The notes beneath the pieces were generated by a model that saw nothing but the letters and a program-made list of their open reading frames with translations, made no database searches and was not told the DNA's origin. Of a DNA stretch of 64,000 nucleotides, positions 1 through 14,000 are shown piece by piece (position 1 is the first letter of the stretch; each line of letters opens with the position of its first letter). Source of the stretch: Dicaeum eximium. Its lineage: Eukaryota; Chordata; Aves; Passeriformes; Dicaeidae. The position numbers and the translations under genes are program-made. The stretch lies in assembly GCA_013396995.1 (NCBI GenBank), contig VWZP01008268.1:248001-312000 (forward strand). Direction: 5' to 3'.

Positions 1-1833
1 AGTTTTGTTTCTTTCAGTAAAATGTGGTGCTGTTAGTACAGCCCCTCAGAGACATAATGCTGGGAAGAATTATTGGAATTTCTGCATTTGCCTTGTATGA
101 AATGCTTGTCCTGGACACCTTGCTCAGGGAAGAGTTTTTTGCACAGCTGTGAAGAAGGGCTGTGGGATAACTTCACCTTTTAGACAAAGTACCACAGCAG
201 GTGATGGTCAGGACATCTGGCTGCTGCTGCACAGTGTGTGTCTTGGGTGGCACAATGCTTGTGGCAGTGCAAGGAATCAGATCTCATGGAAAGCATTTGA
301 TCCTCTTTCCTTAACTCATGCCGCTGTGCCTTTTTATTCATTTCACAATTGTGTGAGTTGAGTACAGAGTGTCACTCCATCCCTGTGTCACTCCCTGACA
401 CTGAAATGCTGGTAAAATTTTGATGGAAGTTTAAACTCACCAAAACTTCAACAGCAGACAGTGGATCAGCCTGTTAAATAAGTACTGTGACAGGAAATGC
501 TCCCAACTGAGAAGGATGTGTATTCTTGTAGCGATAGCATTTCTGTTTCATACCAAGCCCTCACTGCTGACCATTTACTGAGAAGACCTCGAGAAGCCTA
601 AAGTCATGGAAGAGCCTTCTTCTTGCAAGAATTGGGCTGTGAAGTTGCATCATCCAGGGAGATTGTTGCTAAGCTATGAGGTGTGCTAAAACTGCAGAAA
701 AAAAGTGAAGCTGAGAACCTCGCAGGCAAGTATTGCTGAAGTCACCAGTCCCTGGCAGTGGGCAATCTGGAGGAGACCCACAGCCAAGCAAGTCCTTCCC
801 CCTCCTTCCACCAGAGTGGAGCGAGAAGTGACATCTAGGGGTCTGAGACTGCTGTGTATTTTGTTTATATACACACTGGTGCAGTGGTGCCCACGCAAAC
901 CGAACGGCACAGCCCGCAGTGTTGGTGCTGAGGTACCACTCCAGTCTGACACTTCAGTCTTCTCCAGGTGTTCTACGTGGGAAGTGCCATTTTTTAGTTC
1001 ATCAAATACTCTTTGATGCTGTGTTTCTGGGAGTGCAGAAGAAGAAGAACTAGAAAGCACAGCATGTTTGTGAACATGGATGTGTGCTGTTTAAATTGAG
1101 AAAGCACTCCCAAAACCAAAGTATCAGAAGCTGTACCCTTAGAAAATCCTGCAGGTCATATTGGCTCATGTTCATGATGGGAAGGTACTCTCCTCATATG
1201 TAATGCATTTTTCTGTTCTTTAACATCTACCAAAAATCTTCTCTAAGGATTTTACATTAAAAATCCAGTCCGTGCAGTAAAAGTAAGACATTTATAAAGC
1301 AAATCCTAGATACACTGAGCAGATATGTAAGGACTAAAAGCTATTTGACAATAATTTGATATATTAAACAAACTGCTGTGTAAAAGAAGAGAAAACACAT
1401 GGCTTATAATCTTGTTCATTTACTTGGTTTGCTTCAGTAAAAGTTGCATTTGAGAGAGACTAAATACTACACCAAGCTGTTGGGAGGCAGGGAGCTTACA
1501 CAGTTGTTGCACACATGAATGGCTCCCAAAGGTTAGAGTTTATTATGTTTCAAATATAGATAAATATATTATTTCTAATAATAATAAAGACTTAAGAAAA
1601 TAAAGAGATGAGACTGACTATTTTGCCAGTGGTATCTTAACCAAACAATTTCGGGTTGCACGTAGGAGGAAAAGAAAGGAAAAAAGACTTAGAAGTACTA
1701 AAATTTTCTAGGAAGCAACCATTGTTGGTCAGGTCGTAGATACATATATCTAGTCCCTGTTCATCTGCTGATACTTCTTGTACGTGGTGTTCTTTAAAGA
1801 ATGTCCTTATACCAAATGTTTTTCTGCTTCTAG
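1..1833 (+). other. MAMDC2 intron (3' part), no exon recognised
   Basis: I looked for the opening exon of MAM2 (cysteine-bearing, phase 1 donor) and did not find it, so it lies upstream. Overlapping open frames near 686-1060 exist on both strands and resemble nothing known. No repeat family was recognised. Confidence 0.6.
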
Positions 1834-2090
1834 GTCACTACATGTATGTGGACTCTGTTTATGTGAAACATTTTCAGGAAGTGGCCCAGCTAATCTCACC
1901 AAAGACCACAGCCCCAATATCTGGCTGCTTATCTTTTTATTATCAACTTAAGCAGGAAAGCAGCATCGTTTTTACTGTTTACCTAAGAGACATGAGTGGC
2001 TTTTATGAAGAGATCTGGAAAACAGACAGTGCACTGAATGCAGACTGGGCACTGGCAGAAGTCGACTTCAATGCGCCGTATCCCATGGAG
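1834..2090 (+). CDS. MAMDC2: MAMDC2 exon: middle of MAM domain 2
   Basis: The exon follows a cttctag acceptor and ends before gtaaagc. It starts in phase 1 and ends in phase 0. It begins with the GHYMYVDS block typical of the MAM core and includes CLSFYYQL, with the third conserved MAM cysteine. Its place in the module matches the exons at 8625 and 22335. Confidence 0.93.
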
Positions 2091-5000
2091 GTAAAGCTGT
2101 CCTTCCTGCACAGTCCAGCTCCCAGGTTGCCTCAGACATGACTGCCAGCTCAGGCCAAGGCATAGCAGGGACCATCCAGTATCTGGATGGGAAAGATGGG
2201 TGTAAAGATGGTGGTGATCTGTGATTTCCTTTACCCTTTGCGTAAAGGTCGAGGACCTCTCTCCACACTCAGGCTTGATTTTGAAGCCAGGTGGTTTAGT
2301 GCTTGATCAGAGTACCTTGGGAGGTTATTGAGTCTGACTGATGGGAGGTGTTTTAGTTGCTGAATAATACCAAGGTTCTCTCAGTTCCCTATTTCTGTGA
2401 CTTTGTGATCCATTATTGAGGATGCTGAGTATTGTAAAATAAGGCATAAGAAAAATACTGCAGAAGAAAAATTTTAAAAAATATTTGAGGTCTATTCTCC
2501 ACCTTACTTAGATTCTGCAGGTCATAAGAGAAAGTCCAAACTTGGGTCCTAAGAGTAAAGTAGTCCTTCAATGTGAAAGACAGCTCTTGATGTTACTATA
2601 ATGATTTTCAAGAGTATCAGAAAAAAATTGAATATTTTATTCCCTAGTGTTTTCTAAAAAATACCCCAAACTTAGAAGGCTGAAATAAACAATGTATGTG
2701 TATTACATACACACATATATACTTATATGCATATTTTACACATACATATGCAATTTTAATATATATACACACATATACTCTCTCTACACACTTCTAATAC
2801 ATGGATTACAAATAAATTTTACTTGCTTTAATTCTACTGAAATGATTTGCTAATTCACCGTAAAACTGTAGATTTCCAGAAATTATTAGGGGTAAAGCTA
2901 ATTTTCATGAGATGTTACATTGTCCTTTTACACCCTATAAAGTCAGTGATAATCCATTTAAATCATCAGACTTCAAGGGAAAGGAAGGCAGCTCTCATAA
3001 GGCTTCATAATGCAGAATGGTAAGTGAATTACTGATTCAGTAAATACAAACTAAAAGGGGAAAATCAGTCCCAGCACTATCGATGGAAATTAATGAATGA
3101 TCACTTAGAGCTTGGCAATACTATTGTTGAGTTTGTGAAAATATCCTCTCATTTCCTGGTGGCATTCAAAAATCCACCCAGAATGTTGGAAACTATCCTT
3201 ATGGGACTAAATAGCAAAACACAGGATGTTGTACCACTGAGTGAATGCACAGGGAAACCTCATGTTCAGCAGGGTATGCAACTTCAGCTCTCTCAGTTTA
3301 AAAAAAAAATTTACAAGACTAAAAAATGATTTAAAAATATTGTCCAAGAGGGAGATACAGATAATTAAAAGTATGGAGAAGTTACATTAATGAAATAACA
3401 GTTTTCAGCCCTTATAAAAAAAGATGGAAGTAGAATATGGTAGAGAATCTTAAGAGTCATGAAGGACACAGAGAAGATTAACTGTTCCCTGTTTCTCAAA
3501 ATCTACATTGCTGTTCCAAATTCTTAGTTACCATGTGATGGGTTTAAAATAAAGTGAATGAGGGTCTTTTCATATATGACACAACTGTACAACTTACTTC
3601 CACAACATACCGTAGATACCATTATTAAGATCATTAAAAAACTGACTAGAAAAATGAATGGGAGAGGAAGAATCTATCAGGAATATAATGAAAGGGAAGA
3701 AGAACTGAAAGCCTGCTGTTGTCTTCAGTTCTTTCCGTAGGTGCTCTCTGCTGGAATAAAAACACTGGGCTAGACAGGCCTTTAATCTGCTCAAGGAATT
3801 TCTATGTAATCTAACACAGTTGTTATTTCAGAGATAATTTTATATAAATAATATTAAATCTTGACACATAAATTCTGTGGCTGCTTCAAGAGGGTCTTCC
3901 TCTTTGTTTCATCTGGCTAAAGGAGATTGCTCAGGATTCTTTCATGACCTCTCCTTGTTTGCCTCCCATCCTCAGGCAAAACATCACAGGCATTGCTTTC
4001 TGAAAAGTATCTCTGAAAGCATTTGTCCTTATTTCCTTGCTTTGTCCCTGGGGTTGGCTCTCAAAGTTTTCCAGTATCGCAGACCTTTGATACTTAAGAG
4101 AAATTTTAAGACACTTCCTCAAGAGTTATAGATGGTCCTCCACTTACTTGAGGAAATTATTTCCCCTGGGAATGACTAAATACATTGTTTGATCTTTGTG
4201 GCAAACAAAACACAGCAATAGTTTTTCTGATTCTTAAATTGTGTACAGGAAATCTTCCCTGACAGCTAATGCCAAATCATGGGTTTCAGTGTCTGAGGAT
4301 GTTTTCAGAAAACTGTAAAATTTAATATTTTAACAGCAGAGTAATGAACACAGGGAGCTTTTAGCTCTTGATCCAGACAGATGCTAGATCAAACTGGAGC
4401 TCTAGTCAGTGCAGACTGATGATTGTGAATAGTGGTTTTGTATAATACAATGGCAAGAGCCTTACTGCATCTTTAAAAGTGGTGCTTCCTAAAGCAGAAG
4501 AGAGCTATGTTCCTTTTGGTGTTTCCTTGACCTTGAATGAGCAATGACCTATTTGCTAAGGTCAGGCTCTGATTTATATCCCTAATAAGTGATATTATTT
4601 AATTAGTCCCAACACTTGCAGCACTGTATGAGATATGCTGGAGTCTGTCTGGGACATTCAGCCAGAACTCTGTATTTCAAAGATGTGTACCAAAATTATT
4701 GCTGAGTATATGGCAGATGAATAACAACTTATTGTAATTTCTAGGTAATATTTGAAGTTGCTTTCAATAGCGCCAAGGGAGGTTATGTTGCCCTTGATGA
4801 CATTTCTTTCACTCCGGTTTACTGCAGCAATCAGACAGGTATGATGAGCTCTTGCTGCTATTTACTCCCCTTGTTTTCCCTCGCTGCCTTGCCCCTCAGA
4901 ACTGTCTCTATTTGCAATTTTGGTGCTACCTTCTCAACTGACCAGTGCCATTGGGCTCCTCCTCCTTCAGAAGACATACCAGCAGATAATACCAGTGCCA

Positions 5001-8000
5001 TTCATTTTTTTCAGAAACCAGTTCTTAATGCTTCCTTTCCAAAGGCCTTGCCTCAGGGTTCTGCAGCTGGAGTGCTGGACTGAATGCTCCATTTGCATCA
5101 CTACAGGTTTTGAGAAATTACCACCTGCAGGCCTGTCACGAAAAGAGAGGGTGGATTTTCCCAGGTGTGATGGTATGAGGAAGAAAATGCCCTGGGCTTT
5201 CCATTAATGCCAGTGTAGGTATCCTTCATGCCACATGCCTGAGGTGTTCTTCAGAACTGAAACATGAGCCTTGCCTCCCTGTCTTCACTCTTCCTGGAGG
5301 TATTACTCATCTCAGGCAGTGGCATGTCTGGCATGTCTGGGTATTTGTTAGGTTTTCACAAGGATAGACACCACCTGTATCCCTGTGACCTCTGATGTAC
5401 AGCACTTGGGACAAAGGACTTTGTCATTTGTGAATGCAGCCTCTGAAGTAGCTGGTTGCTGGGGTTTTATTGTGGCACTAAACACTATTCAAAAGTAGAT
5501 GAGTGGTTCCCCACTGATGCTATCTATTCCTTTGGTCAGAAGTTTGATTTTTTTGGCTAATTCATTAAAGTGATCCATGAAAAAGGATCAGGCATTACTC
5601 AGGCATTACTTTTCCCCCTTTTTATCTCGGAGTATCTTCTAGCTCTGCCTGGGCTGCTGAAGTATCGCTGCCAAAGGAGGTAGATTCCAGATACATTAAT
5701 CATTAATAACCCACATTTCCTGACTGAGTAAATCCATTGTTTCATTATCTCCTCAATAACTCTTTGGTACTTGCCTTATTTTGCAAAAAAAATCCTAAGT
5801 TATGTTTGCTTATATAGCAAATTGTTATAATTTTCAAGGAGTTGGAGCTGCTTATCTGGTTTTTTTTCCATTTTAATTTTCAGACAACTTATATCTATTG
5901 AGAAATGGGATAAATTTTATAGCGTTTTCTGCCCCAATGGTTGAAGTTCAGATCTAATCTGAATGGATCAGAATCTGTTCTGAATTTGATAGGTTCATCT
6001 AGAACTCTGCCTACTAACTTTGATTTTGAAGGTTGGTTTTCTGGTTGTTTTGGGTTTTTTGTCTGAGAAATGAAAAGAAATTATTTGCTTTATACTTCAT
6101 TGAAATACGAGACATACTGTTTGATCCTCCAGACTTATCAATTATTTTCATCTTCAGTTCTTCTGAACAGAGAGATGAAGAAGCAAGAGCTCTCCATTCT
6201 CCTTGTATTTGGCCATAGCAATACATAAAACAGCACTAAGGGTTTTTTGTTTGTTTGTTTGTTTTGTTTTGTTTTGTTTTGTTTTGTTTTGTTTTGTTTT
6301 GTTTTGTTTTGTTTTGTTTTGTTTTGTTTTGTTTTGTTTGTTTTGTTTTGTTTTTTCCTGGAAGTTTTGTTCAACAAAAGTCTTGATACTAGCCAAATGG
6401 AGGAAAAGGTACCAGAGAACTAAACTTGCTCAGCAAAGGATGAGTCAGAATATGGGTTTAATGCCACATGGTAGTGCTCCACCTGCCTTTTCTTTAACTA
6501 GGAAAGCAGAGGTGGGAGGCCATGGCTGAAGGAAGAGTAAGACACATAGGCAGGGCTTAGATTTGGCCTATCTGAGGCTGAAAAGACCTCAGGCATTACT
6601 TCAAAGCCAAAATTTTTCTTCTACTAAAGCTGATTGCCTGTGTACCTGCCCCTGGTGAAAAAGCTCTCTTAGTCTCCATGCAGAAAGGTCATGTGTGTTG
6701 CTGTAGAGTGATTACACAATGTCCTGAGTCTGGGCTCCTGGCAAAGCCAAAATTTGCATGATAACTTTGGGTTGTGCCCCTCCTTCCCCAAGCACCTTCT
6801 ATAAAAGTCTGGTGAGGGCTTTGAAGAAGTAGAAATGTTTTACTCACTAGCATGCCCCATACAGCAGCGTCACTTTCTTTCAGACTAAAGCAAGTTGTGA
6901 CCTATGAATTCCATACTGCAGGTCGAGGGAGGGCCATCAGCAGGGCTGGAGAGTCTTAGCTTTGCTTTTAATCGACTTTACCGTAAACGGTTCCACTTTC
7001 TTCACGGCAGTGTTAGCACTGTGTGAGGCAAGCTCCAGAGGAAAGTAGCCATGAGGTGGTACATGAACTAAACACTATCTTGCTTACCTACTTACAGCAT
7101 GCATATGGACACATGTTACACATAACTATAAAAAGGATTTTTAAGAAGTGGTCCTTAAAAAAAATACAAAATGTTGATGTTCAGTGCACACACAGCCACA
7201 CAGACACACTCATTTTGTCCTAATAACCTTTTGAATGGAGGAGCAGATGAAAACAATTGGTCTGAATATCTTTGTGAGTTATGTCCTGAAGGAAGAATCT
7301 GGTCTTAATATCTGTAGCTCATTTGTGTTTTAGGGGGGCTATAAAGCAGGTTTTCTCCTGGCTCCAGCAAAAAATATAAGAATATAAGACCAACTTGCAA
7401 TAGAAATGTGATAACTTGATTTCATCATCATGGCTGTGCACTATATATGTGTAACATCTTTGCACATGCTTATCTTCCATAATGAAAAGCAAGATGAACC
7501 ACAGTATGCTTTGGCATCCTTCTTCATCAAATACCTATGCTTATCACACTGTAGTCATCCTAACAAAACTCATGCATCTTTCTCTTAGGAACTCCTTTCA
7601 ATCCTGCCAATGCAGGCTGCAATTTTGAGGAAGATCTGTGTAATTTTTACCAAGATCAGAAAGATGGCCCAGGATGGAGCAGAGTGAAAGTGAAGCGCAA
7701 TGTGTACAGAACAGGAGATCACACTACTGGATTCGGTGAATGAAAACTGCTTTTTCCTAGAAGAGTCAAACTATATATAAATGTTATATAAAAGGTTATA
7801 CAAAGGTTAACCTATTGTATCATTGTTCACTCTGTTAAGTAATGTCACTGGCACAGTGGTTAGCTTGCCTCAGTGCAACTCTCTGCCATTAAAAACCAGT
7901 GTTCACAGCTTGGTCCTGTCTGGAGCTCTGGCTGTGCTTCCCCATGTGTAGAGGAGGAAGGTCACCTATTGAATAGTCAGGCAGGGCCATAAATCAGAGT

Positions 8001-11000
8001 ATCTTCATTACACTGCTCTGTAGTTGCTGGAGGGATGAATCCACAAAAATATGGAAGTAAATGCAATAATAGGTTAATGCATTTTTTTTAGAGAGGAAAA
8101 GTGGCCTTTTAGCTTTCTAGACTCAGGAAAGTTGGTGTTTTTGAGGGAAAGGAGAAATATTTTGTAGCGAAACCACATGGTGAAAGGACTGTTAATAAGT
8201 TCTGAAATTCAGACATCTCTTTGCATAGGGTATTCATGACTATTAATCATATGCACTAAAGTCTCATCTCTTTTTACTTGATGCAGGGAATAATAGGCCT
8301 TGTGCCCCACGCTCCTTTTTTTGTCTCACAGTGGTAACCCTGAAAAGGCTAGTTTTCCACTGAGGCCAGCAGGCCAGGGAATTTTTCACGATAAATTTGA
8401 TAAGTGCTTATTTCTGGTAACTTAGCCAAGTACCAGTTTTAGCTAGAAGCAGACAGGATGCTTTTGGAAAAAAATGGTTATTTCCTGTCAGAGTGTGATA
8501 ATCTATTTCTTGCCAGTTGGAACTGTTTTTATAACCCAAGTCTGATGCAATAACAGAAGCTGCTTTAATAGCAAATCAGCTGTGCTAATACCATATTAAA
8601 TACAATAATTATGCTGTCTTGCAGGCTATTATTTGTTGGCAAACACAAAGTTTACATCACAGCCTGGGTACATTGGACGTCTGTATGGCCCGACCCTGCC
8701 AGGAAATTTGCAGTTTTGTCTACGTTTTTATTATGCCTTATATGGGTTTTTCAAGATGAGTGGCACTCTTGCAGTTTATATCTTTGAGGAGAATCATGTT
8801 GTTCAAGAGAAAATCTGGTCTGTCTTGGACTCTCCAAAGGGAGTTTGGACTCAAGCTGAAATCTCCTTCAAAAAGCCTATGCCTTGCAAGGTAAGGGCCA
8901 ACTCTTCAAATTTGTGGAATTCTGAGAGATGTTCCTTGCCTTCTCAGAGTTCTTTGTTATACAGGGATTAATCCTAAGTGAGCTACACCTGCAAAGTGAA
9001 TTAGCTGGAGATTTCACCAGAGGAACTCTAACAAAAGCCAGTTGTGTCTTGTTTTTTCAGCATGCTTCACATCCTCTCATTTTTGTTTGCTTGTTTCCTA
9101 TGTGAGTCATTGTACCATCACAGTCATATCATCGTTACACTCAATTACAGATTTTTAGTTAATCTAAAAAGTACTGGAAAGTTCTCGTCAAAATGGGGAG
9201 CTGATCCTACTTCCCTAAACTCAACTGCTGGGTTACAATATGAAACCAGAAGTCAGTGAGGTGAGATGAGTAAATGAGAGCAATGGACTTGAAGAATTAG
9301 CAGTGTCTCATTGGAGAGCTCCTTACATTTTTTCAGCAAGTTAATAACACATTGGTACTTGACATCACCCCCTAAGTCCTTAAGCCATTGTAATTCCTCA
9401 TCTCCACTCTTTTTACAAAGACTGACTTCTACACCGATTTCTATAAGTGCTACTTCTGTATTTATCCTGATTTCTGTAACAGATTTTCACTATCAACAAG
9501 TTGTCTACGGAGAACCAGATGGATCACTACATGTTGACCACAGTGTGATAATATGATGAACCTATGAATGGAAGCTTGTCTTGCAACTCTTTAAGTATTT
9601 CTAAATTAAAGACAAACATCTTAAATATTTTGTCCACTACAAATTCGTTTTTGAAATAACAGTAGTTAATGACCATAAGAGGTCACCAAAAACCAGCTGC
9701 CTAACTGTGTTGAGAGGTAAATTTACATTTAAAATTTCAGTCCTAGTTGTTGGGTAATGTTTTCTGTCAGATACCCGATACCTTAAAGTTTCAATGGGTT
9801 TTTAATGTACTTTATCCATAAAACAGAACAGAATTTGTAATTCCCTTTCAAGTGTTAGAGAATAAAAAAATAATTTTATTAGTGCCCAGCAAGTGCATAC
9901 TAGAAAAGTTTCCCATAGTGCCATCCCAAGACATTTGCAGAGAAGTTAAAATGGCAAGCTTATATTTCACTTTTGTCATCTCCTGTTTAGGTATTTCTTT
10001 ATTTCTTCTGGAAAGGTTTAGTAGCTTATGTAGCATAATCAACTGTGTGAGTAGTGATGACATCTGAGCATGACTGTTAGAACTGGTTGACTTGGAGGTG
10101 GCAGGTTTTTAGCATCAGACATTTACATGGAAAATCTTCTCCAGCATGACTTTGTGAAGAACAACTTTTGTTTTCCTAGAACTCAGAATCTGTAAAACAG
10201 TTGTGAAGAAGCTTGTCTTGCTTCTTCTGAGCCTGAAGATGCGTAGGAGGGGGAGAAAACCATCCCCTGCAGCATGGTTTAATGGCCCCTGGCAATTCTC
10301 AGAAACCTTCTCTGGGTGCTTCAGGTCTTGTGAAAGTCTTCCTTCCCATGGAGACAAGTTGCAAAATGTTCCTGTTGAGGAGGCATTTCTCAAATATCAC
10401 AACATGTGAGATTTATTAGGCTTTACAGAAGTCAGCATGTGTTCAGCAAACCATAATTCAGGCACCCCTTAGCTAAATAACCATGTATTTGGCAGGGGAT
10501 TCAGTTTATAGGGTTTTCCTTAGACAAATGGGTGAAGTTCTGAGACACATTAAATGCAAAAGTACATCAAGGTATGTTTACAGATGGGAAGGTAGCATAA
10601 AAAAGACAAATATTGCCGAAGTTTAAGCATGTCTGCTTAAGGCAGAGAGTGAAAACCTAGTGTAGTTACAGGCTGTCTGCTCATAATAATTAGAAGTAGG
10701 CTCAAATCAAGTTGCAATGTGAAGTTGATTCTGGCTTTGCCTTGCAATCTCATGCCCAGCTCTTCAACCTTAATACTTTTAAAAGTCTTTTCGTGCTTTA
10801 TTTTGTTTGTTTCTTCTTTTCCAAGCCAACAGAAGGAAAGGAAGTATTACTGTGTGTCACTGTATAAACACTCAGGTTAGCTACCTCTGAAGATATGCCT
10901 GCCTAGCACATAGTGAAATAGCTGGGAAAAAGCACTCATTTCAATGTAGAGCAGCTGTGGAGGTGCACCAGAGCATGTTTTGTCTGGTAGAAAGAAGTGG

Positions 11001-14000
11001 TGGGAACCAGCAAGTAAGGGATTACAATTCAGGCTCTGGAGGGAGACAGTGCTGAGAAACATGACAGAAGCTTGGTCTGTCTCATCCCATCTCCTGCAAC
11101 CTGTTCTTCTGTCTCTTGCATCCTCACTGAGGCATCTTTTTTTTTTAATTTAACCTGTCCCACAGGCAACAAACCACCCGTCTGCCCCTCACTCCAGTCC
11201 TCATCTTACTCTTAGCTCTGGACAATCTAATTTGTTTTTCCCTGTAATATTATTCATGTTCCATTCTGTTTGCCCTGCTTATCCCATTTCTTACAAATTT
11301 TAGTTTCTCAAAAACTAATGACTTGACAGAAAAGATAGCACTGGCATAAAGATCAGACTCTTGACATTTTTCTGTTCCTACTCCAAAGCCTAGGAGTGCT
11401 AAAGCTTTTCACAGAATTTTTTGTTTAATAGAGGCAAAATAAACCCTTTTTCCTAGCCTTGTTCTTGGAAATGATGGAACTGTTTTGGATAAATTTTCCA
11501 AAATAAGGCTGTAGCAAGGACCTAGCATGGAAAATCTGAGCTGAAATCATTGTGTCTTGGCAATGTTATAGGCAAGTGAAAAACAGTCTTTTAGTGGAGA
11601 TAGGTGGTCTCAAAATAAGATAGGGCTGCCACCTTTAACACAGATGTAGTGACTGGTGTGCCTATGTTACTGCTTTCTGAGATGTATCATATGTAGACTT
11701 GGATGGTAAGAAGTTGTAGGCATGCACAGTAGTTTGTCTAAGCAGCTTCTTGGTTACCAGGAGCGAGTTTTGGATTGGGTCAGCCCATGTGGAAACAGTA
11801 AACAGTCTCCTGGCAGCCCCTTAAGCTGCTGGTCAAATCAGTGACAATCATGTGTCCTGAAGGTCAAAATTATTTTTTCAGCCAGAAAACAATGGCTCTA
11901 AAATAAGTGATTACCCACATCCTTCATCTTTTTCCTACTATGAATACTGCTCCCAAAGCTTTGAAAATTATATAAAATCCACCTAATACATTTTAGATTT
12001 GATAGCTTTTTTTTTTTTTTGCATCAGGACAATAAAAGATGCAGATTTTCATTGCTTGGTTTCTGTAATGATTTTTGCAAATTCTTTTTGAATTAGCTAA
12101 CTGCAGTCTGGCACAAGTTGATGGCTTGAGTTCTGTGAACAGGAAATGTGAAGCTGGCCAGCTGGCTTTAATATGGCACTTTGAAAATAAAAGTTTTTAA
12201 AGGCTAGGCAGGTATGATCCAGCTAAGCAAGTCCTAAATGTCTATACCTACATACAAATATATGTGTTTGTGTGCATTTATGTTTATGTTTATGTGTGTG
12301 TGTGTACGCACATACTGCGACTAGACATGCTGATACTGCTAGTGAGAAGGCAGGGAATTTAAAATCCTGATTTCCTAATTTGTACTTGCAGAACTGTCTC
12401 TCCTAGTTGCTGTGAGTGCCTATGATCCTATATACATACAGTGTATATTGATTTATACTGTACCCAGGGAATAAGTGTAAGAAGAAAGAAATGAAAAAAA
12501 AAAAAACAAACAACAAAAAAACCCTAATGTGTTTTGAAATCACTTAAATCCTTCATGGTTTATTGTATAAGCCTCTGGAAGGGCAGCATGAAAACCTAAA
12601 TCTGAATTATGTAGATTATTTTCAGTTGACTGAATGTACTGAAATTGATCTTCCATGCCAATACATGTCAGGAAAAGGTAAGAGCTAACTGGAAGAAAAT
12701 GTCACATATCATTCACATCCTTGAGAAGCTCTCGTGAACTGTGAAGCAAGAATCTACATTTTAATATTGTGTGTGTGTGTGTATGTGGGTAAACACCAGC
12801 ATGCAAAAATATTTCTTTAATGCAACTTCACAATGAAGTCCAAATACCTAGATTAAAATGAAGGTTTGGGTTCAATTTGGTCTGCTTTTATCAATTCTGC
12901 TCATTCCTGCTAAATTGGGGTTACCATTCTGAAGCTCAGGTTTTTGAAGGCAAACATCTTGTGTTTTTTATCCCTCATGCAAGCTTTTGCAGTGTTACCT
13001 GATGAAGTAGTGCTTGAACCTCCCAAAGAGTTCCAAGTCAAATCCTCAGAAAGGTAGTTGGCATAACAGTCTGTCCTACTTTCATCAGAGTAGCTGTGGC
13101 TGCATTTTTGGGTTTTCATTCCTTAAGTATTCTTTTATTCCTCTTTGATGTTTTTTTCCTCACTCTCTTTATTTAAATTCATCTAATTGCTTTCTCTCAT
13201 CCTCCATGACTGATTTTAGTTGCAATTGTGAGAAAAGAAAATCAAGTGACTCAGTGTTGCACTTCAATATTTACATGTTTTAAAACAAAGAAAAGAGAGG
13301 ACTTTCTCAGCACTGAGAAGCTTTGCTGCAGGATACTGTGGAGGCCAATAGTATACATAATTTCAAAAAATATTTTAAAAATTCATGGAAAATAGACCTC
13401 ACAGTGACTGTAAACACAGTGGTTTACTTGTGACCTCCAGTTCAGCAAGTTCTTCAGCTTTTTTTGGGTTGGACATAATATAAAAACTTTAGTGCTGTTT
13501 TGTTTCTTGTACTGTTTTCCCTAAATATCTGTTATCCCCCTGCTGCCTTCCTAGTACTTGATCTGAGTGTCTTGGGACCTTTCTTCTCACAACATCACTG
13601 TGGTGATGCTCAATGTTACATTATTCTAGCATTTATTTCTCTTTGCTGGCAAGAAATCTGTGTTTCCTGCTTGTCCACCAAAGTCATAGGTAAATGACTA
13701 AATTAATCTTGGATAAACAATGAAAACCTAAATCCCTGTGATCAAGTCACTAGCATGAAAAATGTTCTCCAGTCAGGTGCCAACTGAAAGGGGGCAGTCA
13801 TCCTCATCCTCATCCTTGTCCTCGTCCTCATCCTCATCCTTCTCCTCCTCCTTTGAGAAACTCACACTTGTGTCAAATAAAAGAGCTTTTTGGTACTGTT
13901 CCAACAAAACCTTTATTAGTTTTCCCACAATAAGGTATGCATGCTAAAGAAGCTGGAATTAGCTGCAGTTTTATAGAACAGTCCTTCTGTCATTCCTTAC

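Noticed and set aside
686..1060. ORFs on both strands (124 and 103 codons) in the first intron
   Set aside because: No protein family resemblance, low-complexity serine start, and no splice context with MAMDC2.
6138..6529. NKTKQ-repeat and VLFCF-repeat ORFs
   Set aside because: They are translations of the TTTTG microsatellite.
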